DNA from: Tautonia plasticadhaerens
GTDB lineage: Bacteria > Planctomycetota > Planctomycetia > Isosphaerales > Isosphaeraceae
Assembly (NCBI RefSeq): GCF_007752535.1
Contig: NZ_CP036431.1
Location: forward strand, 1-64,000
DNA length: 64,000 bases
Direction of reading: 5' to 3'
Each line of letters opens with the position of its first letter. The first letter of the stretch is position 1. The position numbers were made by a program, and so were the translations under genes. A model generated the notes under the pieces. That model made no database searches. It was not told the origin of the DNA and saw nothing but the letters and a program-made list of their open reading frames with translations. Positions 26,157 through 34,407 of the stretch are shown here, piece after piece.

Positions 26157-26603
26157 TCAGGTGGTGCTGCCGCCGATCGGGTTGATCTCGGCGTCGATGG
26201 TGCTGTTGGCCGCGTCGTAGCCCTGGTCGGTGTAGGTGACCTCGTACGCCCCGTAGCCGGCCGACGAGCCGGAGCGGGTCAGCGTCAGGGTCCACGAGTC
26301 GGCCAGTTCGCCCGTGCTGCCGGCGGCGACGGTGCCGACGGTGAAGTACTTGGGCGTGGGGGCCTGGATGTCCAGCGTGGTCAGGTCGCTGGCGTAGGTG
26401 CCCTCGCGGGCGTGATACCGCTCCTGGGCCGTGCGGACGGCGGAGCAATAGGCGAAGGCCTCGGCGGCCTTGGACCGCTCGACGGACTGGAGGAAGCGCG
26501 GGACGCCGAAGGCGGCCAGCACGCCGATGATCACGACGACCACCGCCAGCTCCACCAGCGTGAAGCCCCGGCGGGGCTTCGCAACGATCTGAGACATCTG
26601 CAT
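26157..26603 (-). CDS. major prepilin / pseudopilin (GspG-like), copy 2
   Basis: 148 residues from ATG 26603 with GAAAGGGG upstream. Leader MQMSQIVAKPRRG, then FTLVELAVVVVIIGVLAAFGVPRFLQSVERSKAAEAF identical to copy 1. It carries a cysteine in FAYCSAVRTAQERYHARE where copy 1 has Leu. The region just before the gene (GTTCTCA/GGTTCTCACC-type stretch through CCCGGCACCCCGCGACGCCGCCGC on the plus strand, 26627-26653) is also shared with copy 1 (25886-25911), so the duplicated unit includes promoter-proximal DNA. First gene of the secretion cluster. Confidence 0.9.
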   Translation of the reverse strand: MQMSQIVAKPRRGFTLVELAVVVVIIGVLAAFGVPRFLQSVERSKAAEAFAYCSAVRTAQERYHAREGTYASDLTTLDIQAPTPKYFTVGTVAAGSTGELADSWTLTLTRSGSSAGYGAYEVTYTDQGYDAANSTIDAEINPIGGSTT

Positions 26604-27121
26604 CAATGGCCCCTTTCTCTCGGTGAGAACCCCCGGCACCCCGCGACGCCGCCGCGCGCTCGTGGCTCGATCCCCTCGCTCGCGGCGGCCCTCGCCCGAC
26701 GTCGGGCGGCCCTCGGCGTTGCCCGTCTCGCGTCGGCTTCGTCGCCCCGCCGATGCCGGTATCAGTGCCGCTGCCGGATCTCTAGGTTCATCAACGCACG
26801 CTGTCAAATCGCCCCGAAAGGATTGCCGCGACGACCGCGCCGCCGACGGCCGTACGGCCGCGCAGTCCGCCCGGGGAGCCTCGGCCGGGCGGGCGACGTC
26901 GCGGGACGCTCGGGCCGTCGGGGGCGGCCCGTCGGTCGTCGGCGCCTGTCCCGGGCCGCCTGCAAGGGGAGGCGGTCATGCCGCGATCACGTCATTGCGC
27001 GGTGATCCGGCGTCTCGTCAGAGAGCCGACGAGCATGGTGTCCAAAGGACAGGGCGGGACAGGGCAGGGTTCGGCGCGTGACGACATCGTAAAACGCCCG
27101 ACCCCGGGGGACGCGCGGGCA
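26604..27121. other. 518-bp intergenic region upstream of the prepilin genes
   Basis: Separates the prepilin start from the stop of the DUF4058 gene on the same strand, so it must carry the prepilin promoter. I see no clear boxes, and no credible gene on either strand. Confidence 0.4.
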
Positions 27122-27883
27122 TCACGCCCGGTTCGGCAGGAGCTGCTGGGCCCACGCCTCCTCGTCGGGACCCAGTGGCGGTTGCGGTCGCCCCTCGTAG
27201 GCGTATTGTGCATAGCGGCCGGCATCGTAGACCCGGTGGAGCAACTCCTGGAGGTCGAGCGTCGCGTCCCGGTCCGGGGAGCGGAGCGGGACCGGGATGA
27301 TGGGGAGCCGCTCCCGGAGGCCGATCGGCCAGAAGTCCGCCTCGGGGCGCCGCTCGGCCCGGCTGACCGTCACCGAGTAGTCGCAGCCGGGTCGATCCGG
27401 GGCGGGCATCGGGTCGCCTCCCCGGAGCAGGTCGATCTCGACGAGGTGCGCGGTGCTGGCGAGCACCAGCTCGCGCTTGCGCAGGTACTGATCGCGGTGC
27501 CGGCCCTTGTTCGTGGGGCTCAGGAGCTCCAGAACGGTGACCAGCTCCCGGGCGGAGCGGTCGCGTACCTCGAGATAGGCCTGATACTCGACGTCGGGCC
27601 AGGGCAGGCGGATGCGGGCCGGCGCCTCGAGCACGGCGAGGCTCGGCCCGGCGGGGACGGGCATGCCGCCCGGCTTGACCCCGACGTCGGCCCTGGGGCC
27701 GGCGCGATGGGCCGACTCCGGGGCGTCCTGGACGTAGAGGTGCTCCTCGATCTTGACCAGGTAGCGCGGGTCGACCTGGTCGGCGATCGTCTCGGCCAGG
27801 CGGTCGATGAGCCGGTGGTGGAGGTCGGGCCAGACGTCGTCGCGTTCGAGGAACGGGTTCATGCCCGGGAACGGTGATGGCAT
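27122..27883 (-). CDS. DUF4058 family protein (MPSPFPGM type)
   Basis: 253 residues from ATG 27883, chosen for the GGAGGACG ribosome site and the family-typical start MPSPFPGMNPFLERDDVWPDLHHRLIDRLAETI. Further hallmarks: YLVKIEEHLYVQ, RIRLPWPDVEYQAYLEVRDRSARELVTVLELLSPTNKGRHRDQYLRKRELVLAS, and LIEIDLLRGG-like VEIDLLRGGDPMP. Length is normal for DUF4058. More canonical than the two MPLRDHF-type paralogues at 6535 and 14929. Role unknown; such genes are widely scattered in planctomycetes. Confidence 0.85.
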   Translation of the reverse strand: MPSPFPGMNPFLERDDVWPDLHHRLIDRLAETIADQVDPRYLVKIEEHLYVQDAPESAHRAGPRADVGVKPGGMPVPAGPSLAVLEAPARIRLPWPDVEYQAYLEVRDRSARELVTVLELLSPTNKGRHRDQYLRKRELVLASTAHLVEIDLLRGGDPMPAPDRPGCDYSVTVSRAERRPEADFWPIGLRERLPIIPVPLRSPDRDATLDLQELLHRVYDAGRYAQYAYEGRPQPPLGPDEEAWAQQLLPNRA

Positions 27884-28083
27884 CGTCGTCCTCCGCGCCT
27901 CGGCCTCGGGCATGGGGCGCCCGCCCCTTCCGGTCCGCTCGGCCGGGGACGGGGGACGGCCAGGGTCGTTCCCCTCGCTCCCGGACCCAGACTACCACGA
28001 CGCCGGGCCCTCGGACAAAGCCGGGCGGATGAGGCGCGCACGGCGATCGGCCCCGATGAGATCGTCGCGAGGGCGGGAGGGCC

Positions 28084-28568
28084 GTGCTGGCCGCGGAGCG
28101 ACCGATCAAGAGCCCGACCCACGTCCAGGTCCAGGACCTGATGCTGAACATCCTGTACCCGGTCCCGCCCGACGGCTGGCACGTCGCCTTCGGCTTTCCC
28201 CGGGTACTGGGGCGCACCACATGCCGGATGTGAGCCTGGCGGTGCTCCGGGGGGCGCCCGGCTCCTTGCCCGACCGGCATCTGATGGGGGCTGAGGCCGG
28301 CCTGGCCGTCGAGATCTTCGACCCCGGCCCGGGCGACGACCTCGTCCCGGTGATCGCCGCCTTCGCCGGGAGCGTGCCGGCGCCCTGGGTCGTCGACCTT
28401 TGCGGCATGCGGATCGAGGCCCAGGCCGAGCAGGTCGGTGGCGAGTGGCCGGCCTGCCGCCAGGTCCAATCCTACGAGCGCGACGAGGCGATCCCGCTCG
28501 TTCTCGACGGCCGGGTGGTCGCCGAGCTGGACATCACCGGATTGCTGCTGCCATCCCCCGTCACCTGA
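28084..28568 (+). pseudogene. Uma2-family (DUF820) endonuclease-like, frameshifted
   Basis: From GTG 28084 (GGGAGG upstream): PIKSPTHVQVQDLMLNILYPVPPDGWHVAFGFPRVL. A shift near 28205-28222 then moves to another frame: MPDVSLAVLRGAPGSLPDRHLMG, GLAVEIFDPGPGDDLVPVIAAFAGSVPAPWVVDLCGMRIEAQ...IPLVLDGRVVAELDITGLL. This order is the Uma2 fold (PD-(D/E)xK-like: D...E-x-x-D...). The linker at the shift is also short. Uma2 genes are greatly expanded in cyanobacteria and planctomycetes and their role is unsettled. As read, the gene cannot make a full protein. Confidence 0.65.
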
Positions 28569-28749
28569 GCATCTGCCTCGCATGCCACCGCCGTCTCCGG
28601 CCGAATCCCGATCGGTCCACGCAGGGTCGTGCCTGAGCCCGCTGGCGTGGCCCATTCCCCCGGGGCCGGGATGGGGCGAGAATCGAGGCACGTACATCGG
28701 GGCCGTCCTCGTGTGCCCCGTCGCCCGTGCCCGATCACCGGGAGGCCAC

Positions 28750-29313
28750 ATGGACATCACGCTCGACCAGCTCCGAGCCTGGCTGCTCGGGCGGGCCGAC
28801 TCGCCGACCTCGGCGGCGATCGGCGAGGCGCTGGATCGCGAGGATCGCCGGCTCGCCGCCCTGTTCGTGCGAGTGGGGGACCTGGGGGAGAGTCGCGGAG
28901 GGCGGCCGCCCGATGGGGTGCTCGACGCGGCGCGGACCGGGGATCGGATGGCCTGCGATCACCTCGTGCGGCTCCGATCGCAGGTCGGTCGGCTGGGGGA
29001 GCCGTGGGGCCGGGAGGAGGCCCTGTTCGAGATGGCGCGGGCGGAGGATCGGGCGGCCTGGGAGCGGGTCTGCCGGGCTTGCCTCCCCTGGGCATATCGG
29101 GTCGAGCTGCGGAGGCTGGGGCCGGGGGGGTGGCGGCCCCCGGAGCTGGCCGAGCTCACGGAAGAGATCCTGGCCGATCTCCCGGGGCCCGTCGAGGCGA
29201 TGCAGTTGCCGTCGCTCTGGGCCCTGAGGTCGTTGCTGCGGGTGCTCATTGCCCGCCGCCTGAGCGAGATATGGCGACGGAAGAACCGGGCGCCGCGGTC
29301 GGCCAGGATGTGA
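28750..29313 (+). CDS. uncharacterised protein, possibly ECF-sigma-like
   Basis: 187 residues from ATG 28750 (GGAGG 7 nt upstream). MDITLDQLRAWLLGRADSPTSAAIGEALDREDRRLAALF is followed by alternating acidic/arginine helices. The C-terminal half, DRAAWERVCRACLPWAYRVELRRLG ... LAELTEEILADLPG ... LRSLLRVLIARRLSEIWRRKN, has the spacing of a sigma-70 region 2 (W-x-x-L/V-x-x-x-x-L-P-x-x-Y ... L-x-x-E-x-L ... I-A-R-R-x-x-x-x-W-R-R) but no region 4. I do not recognise the family with certainty. It lies just before the group II intron remnant. Confidence 0.55.
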   Translation: MDITLDQLRAWLLGRADSPTSAAIGEALDREDRRLAALFVRVGDLGESRGGRPPDGVLDAARTGDRMACDHLVRLRSQVGRLGEPWGREEALFEMARAEDRAAWERVCRACLPWAYRVELRRLGPGGWRPPELAELTEEILADLPGPVEAMQLPSLWALRSLLRVLIARRLSEIWRRKNRAPRSARM

Positions 29314-29354
29314 CGGTTGCACGGATTAGCGACCGTCCGATAATCAACATTAAG

Positions 29355-30337
29355 TTGAGCGACGTGGAAAGGTGCGGGTCATCCGGTGGGTGCAAGTCCC
29401 ACCCGGCCAACTCGATCGCTCCAGCCGGAAGCTATCGGAGCGGCGGCAGAGCTAACGAAGCCGTCGGAGCCTCCGAGACAACGGGTCGCCCCGGCGACTC
29501 GGCGAGCAGGCAGGCCGTAACGCGCGTGAACGCCGAGCAGGCCCCGAGAGAAATGACGAGGGGGCCGACCCGCCGACATAACGGGGAAGGCCGCCGCCGC
29601 TGGCGAGAAATGAGGCGGTGCAAGGGCCGCCTCACGAGCGATCCGACCCAGCGGTCCCTCCGGGGTAGTGGCGACGGCATGCCGGCACAGGGAGACCCGG
29701 CACGACACGTGAAGCCCCGCGCGGTGGCGGACGTGACCGCCGACCCGAAGCCCGTGAGGGCCGGGCCGGTCCGCCCGGGGTGAGGGACAGGCCCGTAGTA
29801 CCGTCGAGGGCGGGTAATTCCTGCGGAGGGAAGGGGCCCGAGTCCGAGACCAGCGTCCGAAGGGGCATGAGAGCCGGGAGATTGGCCGTGAGCCTACCAC
29901 CTCCACCGAAGGTTCAGGAGTCCCAGGAGGCGTTGCACGCCAAGGCGAAGGGATCGCCCGGCTATCGGTCCTACGCGCTGTACGACAAGATGTACCGCAG
30001 GGACGCCCTGGGATGGGCCGACGCCCGCTGCCGTGCCGACGGCGGCGTGCCGGGGGTCGATCGCCAGACATTCGCGGACATCGAGGCGTACGGCCTGGAC
30101 CGGCGGCTGGGCGAACCGGCGGCGGGATTGAGAGCGAAGTCGTACCGCCCCCAGCCGGCCCGGCGCGTGTTCATCCCGAAAGGCGATGGCAAGCGACGAC
30201 CGCTGGGCATCGGTACGATCCGGGATCGCGTGGCGCAGATGGCCGTGGTCCCGGTCTTGGAGCCGATCTCCGAGGCCGACCTGGGGCCGGAGCAACACGC
30301 CTACCGGGCAGGGCTCTGGAGGTGGACTGATGCGTCG
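29355..30337 (+). mobile_element. group II intron remnant (5' part only)
   Basis: Non-coding 5' part from about 29355 with the characteristic GGTGGGTGCAAGTCCCACC segment (29395 region) of intron domain I, followed by structured RNA-like sequence and then the intron-encoded reverse transcriptase from 29867. The IS630-type element enters at 30340 and no later intron domains (rest of the RT, maturase, domains V-VI) appear after it, so the intron is truncated, not merely interrupted. The 5' boundary is approximate. Confidence 0.7.
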
Positions 30338-30367
30338 GCTAAGTGGTTCATCCGGCAAGTCGTCTGA
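29867..30367 (+). pseudogene. group II intron reverse transcriptase/maturase, N-terminal fragment
   Basis: From ATG 29867: VQESQEALHAKAKGSPGYRSYALYDKMYRRDALGWADARCRADGGVPGVDRQTF, then RPQPARRVFIPKGDGKRRPLGIGTIRDRVAQMAVVPVLEPISEADLGPEQHAYRAG. These are RT blocks 0 to 2 of LtrA-type proteins; the catalytic YADD block and maturase X domain are absent. The last ~10 residues to the stop at 30367 are read from the left end of the inserted IS630-type element. Confidence 0.85.
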
Positions 30368-31585
30368 TACCGGGGACGGCCGCGATGCCCGGCCGGCGGC
30401 GCGGCCGGTGTCGCCGTCGGCGGCCCCAGACGAACGGATGCCGATGCCCGTTCCAGTAGGCCGTCGCCTCCTCGGCTGCCCGGCAGACTTCCTCCCAGGT
30501 CTCGAACCGACGCCCCTTCAGCGCCAGGCTCCGCGGGACCTCCCACCAGGGTCCGATCAGGTTCAGGTACGCCGCGTACACCGGCCGGGAGACGAGCCCC
30601 CACCGCGGGTGAGCCGACGCGAACGGCAGCACATCGGTGGCCCGATGCGCCTGCAGGTTGCCCACGATCGCATAGACGCGTCCCGCCTCCGCCGGGACCC
30701 ATCCGTCGACCCGGGCGAGGAAGTCGGCCCGGCTCGCCGCACTCCGGCTCGGGTACGGGCGGGTCATCGCCTCGCCGGTGGCCGGGCGGAACGCGCCGAA
30801 GATGTACCCCTCGCCGCGGCGGCCGTAGTCGACCTCCTGCCGGGCTCGTTCGGCCGCTCGGGCTTGTCCTTCGGCCCCCGCCCGGGGTTCGGCCCGGACG
30901 AGTCGCTGGCCCGGGAAGCTCTTGGCGCTCTCCGGCCCCATCTCGTCGGGGCAGACGACGACGGAGCCCGGCGGCGGCGGCGTGTGGAGCCGTTCGATGA
31001 TCCCCGTTTTTCGGCGAAGGCGGGATCGACCCGCTCGCCGAACCAGGCCCCCTGATGGCGCCAACGCAGGCCCTCGGCCAGGAGGAGCTCGTCGATGCGG
31101 CTGCGCCGGATCGGGATGCCCCTCTGCTCGTTGAGGTAGGCTTGCAGGCGATCGGGCGCCCGGCACGCGAGAGGCAGGCCCAGGCTCCTCGGGTCGGTCG
31201 ACGCCGCGGCGATCACCTCGGCGCGTCGCTCGGCCGTATAGGTCGGTGGGCGCCCGGCCCGGGGCTGGTCCTCCAACCCGTGGAGCCCGCGGTCATCGAA
31301 GCGATGGCTCCAGGTGTAGACCGTCGGCCGGGAGACGCCCAGGCCCTCGGCGACCTGGCTGGGTCGCCTTGCGTCGGCGATGGCCAGGAGGATCCGGGCC
31401 CGCTCGACGAGGCGGGCCTGGGCGGTCCGAGAGGACGCAAGCTGTTGGAGGGCCTGACGTCCCTCGGGGGTCAGTTCGCGGGGCGTGACTTGGGTGAGGG
31501 TCATGGGTGCACCTCCCTTCGCGCGAAGGCCACACCCCTCCTACGTCAGACCGCGGGCGTCAGTCCTCTTGCCGGATGCACCACT
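30342..31585 (-). mobile_element. IS630-type insertion sequence with TA target duplication
   Basis: Inverted ends AGTGGTTCATCCGGCAAG (from 30342, inward) and AGTGGTGCATCCGGCAAG (from 31585, inward, other strand), with one mismatch in 18 bases and further partial matching. Both ends are flanked by TA (30340-30341 and 31586-31587), as expected for IS630/Tc1-mariner insertion. Length 1244 bp. Carries one transposase on the minus strand in two frames. Confidence 0.85.
30348..31504 (-). CDS. IS630-family transposase in two frames (-1 shift), catalytic residues altered
   Basis: Frame A from ATG 31504 encodes the HTH part (TAQARLVERARILLAIADARRPSQVAEGLGVSRPTVYTWSHRFDDRGLHGLEDQPRAGRPP). At about 31010-31016 the reverse-strand sequence GAAAAAC would allow a -1 slip into the frame ending at 30348, which encodes the DDE domain: VVVCPDEMGPESAKS, YAIVGNLQAHRATDVLPFA, PVYAAYLNLIGPWWEV. 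Known relatives read V-D-N-L-x-A-H and N-L-I-E-P-W; here D is G (GGC) and E is G (GGA), so two of three catalytic acids are lost. Frameshifting is common in this family, but this copy should be inactive. Confidence 0.8.
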
Positions 31586-31662
31586 TAGCGGTAAAGCAGC
31601 AGGCGGGTTTCAGCGCTTCGGGTCCGTGAGGTCGGAGGTTCAAATCCTCTCGCCACGACTAA
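31586..31662 (+). tRNA. tRNA-like 3' portion (degenerate), flanking the IS630 element
   Basis: The stretch TAGCGGTAAAGCAGCAGG resembles a D arm, and GGTCGGAGGTTCAAATCCTCTCGCCACGA (from about 31631) gives a T arm (GGAGG-TTCAAAT-CCTCT) with a plausible acceptor 3' strand. The anticodon region is too long for a normal loop (13 nt between CGGGT and GTCCG) and no matching 5' acceptor strand is found on either side of the IS. Probably a tRNA fragment or pseudo-tRNA that served as an integration target, not a working tRNA. Confidence 0.35.
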
Positions 31663-31979
31663 ACGCAAGTCATTCTCAAATAATAGTTTAAAGATATCTT
31701 CACCGTGAGGATGTGCGGCCCTAAAGCTGACGCCAAAGCGCTACTTGTAGCTCTTTCGACCAGCCGGGTGCCGTCCGTCTCCGCTTCCCACCGCTCCCCT
31801 CCCTGGTTTCGGCTCCCTCTCTTATCGGGCCAGCCTGGGGTTCGTATCTCTTCCTGAGTGCGATTGGGATTTCTATCCGGTTTCTCCCGGATGAGCGAAC
31901 AAGAAGCGATCGACACGCGATACGAGCCTGAGGCTGGTTGAATGCGTCTCCAGGGATGCTTACAGCCAGGATCGCTCTC
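31663..31979. other. 317-bp spacer, no gene
   Basis: Lower GC than its surroundings (AT-rich at 31670-31700), between the tRNA-like piece and the integrase stub. This is the usual place for attachment or recombination sites, but I see no repeat that marks one. Confidence 0.4.
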
Positions 31980-32075
31980 ATGCGCCCGCGTCGCGTCCCC
32001 AAGTATCGCCATCTCAAGGCCAAGGGCCTGGGGTTGGTCGAGATCAACGGCAAGCGAATCTACTCCTTCGCCTGA
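31980..32075 (+). pseudogene. integrase N-terminal stub
   Basis: 31 codons from ATG 31980: RPRRVPKYRHLKAKGLGLVEINGKRIYSF. Planctomycete tyrosine-type integrases typically open with a similar P-R-x-V-P-x-Y-R-x-H-K-x-x-x-L-x-V-V-x-I-x-G-K arm-binding segment. The stop codon TGA is the first three bases of the IS3-type element, so the gene was cut by that insertion; no continuation appears after 33412. Short, so moderate to low confidence. Confidence 0.45.
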
Positions 32076-32105
32076 GATTTTCTCAGGGCACTCTCATGGG
32101 CCATA

Positions 32106-32468
32106 ATGGCCCAGCAAGGAGTGCCCGAGGTGACCCAGAATCGCAGCACACCTGAGTCGCCCGATCGGGGCCGCTTCCCCGCCAGGCGGAAGGCCGAGGC
32201 CGTCGTCCGCCTGCTCCGGGGCGAGGACCTCGACACCCTCTCCCGGGAGCTGGGCGTCACCGCCGCCACCCTCTCCTCCTGGCGGGACGGCTTCCTCGAC
32301 GGCGGCACGGCGGCCCTCGAGGGCCGGCCGGCCGACGACCGGGACCAGCTGATCGCCCGGCTCCAGGCCGAGGTCGGCCAGCTGACGATGGATCGCCAGC
32401 CGCTCGGCATGAGGTGCCGGCACCTGGAGGGCGGCCGCCCTTTCGCGTCGGGGAGGCGGAGCACCTGA
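32106..32468 (+). CDS. IS3-family transposase OrfA (helix-turn-helix)
   Basis: 120 residues. ARRKAEAVVRLLRGEDLDTLSRELGVTAATLSSWRDGFLDGGTAALEGRP is the usual IS3 OrfA DNA-binding segment. The C-terminal half should be a leucine-zipper-like helix. Overlaps OrfB by 55 bp in the -1 frame, the arrangement that yields an OrfAB fusion by frameshifting; no A-rich slippery heptamer is obvious. Confidence 0.8.
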   Translation: MAQQGVPEVTQNRSTPESPDRGRFPARRKAEAVVRLLRGEDLDTLSRELGVTAATLSSWRDGFLDGGTAALEGRPADDRDQLIARLQAEVGQLTMDRQPLGMRCRHLEGGRPFASGRRST

Positions 32469-33382
32469 GCCGGTCCGCCTCCCCCTCGACCGGCAAGCGG
32501 TACGGCATGCAGCGGGCCTGCCGCATCTTCGGCCTGGCCCGCGCGACGGCCGACGCCCTCAAGGCCCGGGAGGCCGTCCCGCCGGAGCAGCGGCCGGCCC
32601 CCGGGAAGCGGGGGCCGGCCGGGGCGGCCGGGGCGGCCACCGACGAGGGGCTGGTGGTCCACATCCGCCGGGTGCCGGCCGAGAGCCCGTTCACCGGCGA
32701 GGGCTACCGCAAGGCCTGGGCCCGCCTGCGGCCTCAGGGCATCCGCACGGCGTCCGGGCGGGTGCGGCGGCCGATGCGGGGGCACCACCTCCGGGCCCCC
32801 CGCCGGGGCGGCCACGCCCGCGGCCCGAAGGCCCACGACGGCACGATCACGGCCGAGGAGCCGGACGCGCTGTGGGGCACCGACAGGACCACGACCGTCA
32901 CCACCGGCGAGGGCGCGGTGCACGTCTTCGTGGCGGTGGACCACCGCACGTGCGAATGCGTCGGCCTGCACGCCGCCAAGCGGGGCGACCGGTTCGAGGC
33001 GTTGGGGCCGCTGCGGCAGGGGGTGCGGGGGCACTTCGGCGGCTTCGGGGCCGGGGTCGCCCGTGGGCTGACCACCCGCCACGACCACGGGAGCAACTAC
33101 CTCGGCGACGACTTCCGGCGGGAGCCGGCCTTGCTGGGGATGGCCAGCGCGCCGGGCTTCGTGCGGGAGCCGCAGGGGGACGGCCGCGCCGAGCGGTTCA
33201 TCCGCACGCCCAAGGGGCAGCTGCTCTGGGTCCGGACGTTCGCCCCGGTGGCCGAGTTGGTCGAGGCGTTGGGCGAGTTCGAGCGGACGTACGACGAGCG
33301 ATGGCAGATCGGTCGCCACGGCCACAGGCCGCCGAGCCAGGTCCGACGGGACCGGAACGGTGGCGTCCCGACAGCGGCGTGA
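32414..33382 (+). CDS. IS3-family transposase OrfB (DDE integrase core)
   Basis: 322 residues counted from the overlap. After an arginine-rich region the rve core shows WGTDRTTTVTTGEGAVHVFVAVDH (first D), LTTRHDHGSNYLGDDF (second D) and QGDGRAERFIRTPKGQLLW (E), then FERTYDERWQIGRHGHRPPSQ. All three acidic residues are present, so this copy may be active. Confidence 0.82.
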   Translation: MPAPGGRPPFRVGEAEHLSRSASPSTGKRYGMQRACRIFGLARATADALKAREAVPPEQRPAPGKRGPAGAAGAATDEGLVVHIRRVPAESPFTGEGYRKAWARLRPQGIRTASGRVRRPMRGHHLRAPRRGGHARGPKAHDGTITAEEPDALWGTDRTTTVTTGEGAVHVFVAVDHRTCECVGLHAAKRGDRFEALGPLRQGVRGHFGGFGAGVARGLTTRHDHGSNYLGDDFRREPALLGMASAPGFVREPQGDGRAERFIRTPKGQLLWVRTFAPVAELVEALGEFERTYDERWQIGRHGHRPPSQVRRDRNGGVPTAA

Positions 33383-33412
33383 GTAGCCTCAAGTCCCCGT
33401 CCAGAGAACTCA

Positions 33413-34407
33413 GGGCGATACAGCCTGCACGAGCTGGCCCCCTGCTCTTCGACGACTGATCCGCAGCCCGGCGATCAATCCGGAGCCCGGGACCCGGTCG
33501 GTCCTCTCGCCCCTGACCGGGCCGAGGTGCCCTCGGACGGGGAGGACCGCCCGTCAGTCGAAACGTCGAGCGGGGCCGGCCCCGGCGGGTCGACGCCTCG
33601 CCGGGCGGCCCGTCCGGCCCGCCGCGGCTGCGGCCCCATCGCGGCCCAGGCGCCCCTGCCCTACCGGGCAGGCCAGGGCGACCGGGGAACCGCCCCCTTC
33701 AATCCCGTTCAACAGTTCGACAACCGTGAGATGGTGGCCTGACGAGGACCGCTACTAGCAAAGGTCAGGATAATACCCCCCTCGGATGATCGGCAGGCCG
33801 TCATGTCCGAGGCGCCGCGGGGACGCCCCGACGACGGCGGGCCGTGGAACGGCCTCGAGGTGGCCGTCCGCGTCGGGGCTGGCGGTGGCTGTGGCGGCCG
33901 GACCTGTCTTCGGTCGCGGTTGAGGGCCGCCCGGTGGGGGAGTAGGGATGGGTGAAGCCCAGCAGCCCGGCCAGACCGGCCCAGGGGTGGCGCGCCCGGC
34001 GGGTGATGGCCGCGAGTCGGCCTAGCGGTAGAGCAGGCCGAGGAAGGTCAGGGCCATCAGGCCGGCGGAGGGGTGGCGATACCGCAGGTTGCTCAGCATC
34101 CGGGAGGCGAACGGGGGCGAACCGGAGGCGGAGGGAGTCATGGGCAGGAGACCATCCCGGGAAAGGAGACAATCCCGCCCGTCAACAAGGTGGCAGCCGA
34201 GATGGGCGTTGCAATCGTCCTGCCCTGGGAGCAGATCCCCTGGCCTCCGCGGGGGCCGTCGCCTTATGATCGCAAGGGTCGATCGTCTCAAAGATGAACG
34301 CCCCGGCCGATCTCGCCCCGAGGCTCCCGGCGCGCAGCCGACAGGAGGGCCGAGGCGAGACGGGCCTGCACCCGGTCACCCCCGATCCGACGGAGATGAC
34401 CCCCGCC
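33413..34407. other. ~1-kb region without confident gene
   Basis: Between the IS3-type element and the NusG-like gene. Open frames are Arg/Pro-rich shadows. One minus-strand stretch ending at 34022 reads ASRMLSNLRYRHPSAGLMALTFLGLLYR, which looks protein-like (perhaps the end of a transposase) but I cannot place it. Region likely to hold the EPS-locus boundary. Confidence 0.4.

Larger units (their letters stand above)
32073..33412 (+). mobile_element. IS3-type insertion sequence
   Basis: Starts TGAG (32073) and ends CTCA (33412), the TG...CA ends of IS3 elements. The ends are imperfect inverted repeats: TGAGATTTTCTCAGGGCACT against TGAGTTCTCTGGACGGGGACT read inward from the right. About 1.34 kb with overlapping orfA and orfB in a -1 relation. 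No clear target duplication at the flanks, so a later rearrangement may have removed one side. Confidence 0.75.

Noticed and set aside
29355-30337. Complete, active group II intron
   Set aside because: RT lacks the catalytic YADD block and no domain V/VI is found before or after the IS.
31586-31662. Functional tRNA gene
   Set aside because: No 5' acceptor partner and an oversized anticodon loop; listed only as tRNA-like.
33527-33742. Small gene after the IS3 element
   Set aside because: No ribosome site, low-complexity Arg/Gly/Pro sequence, no family resemblance.
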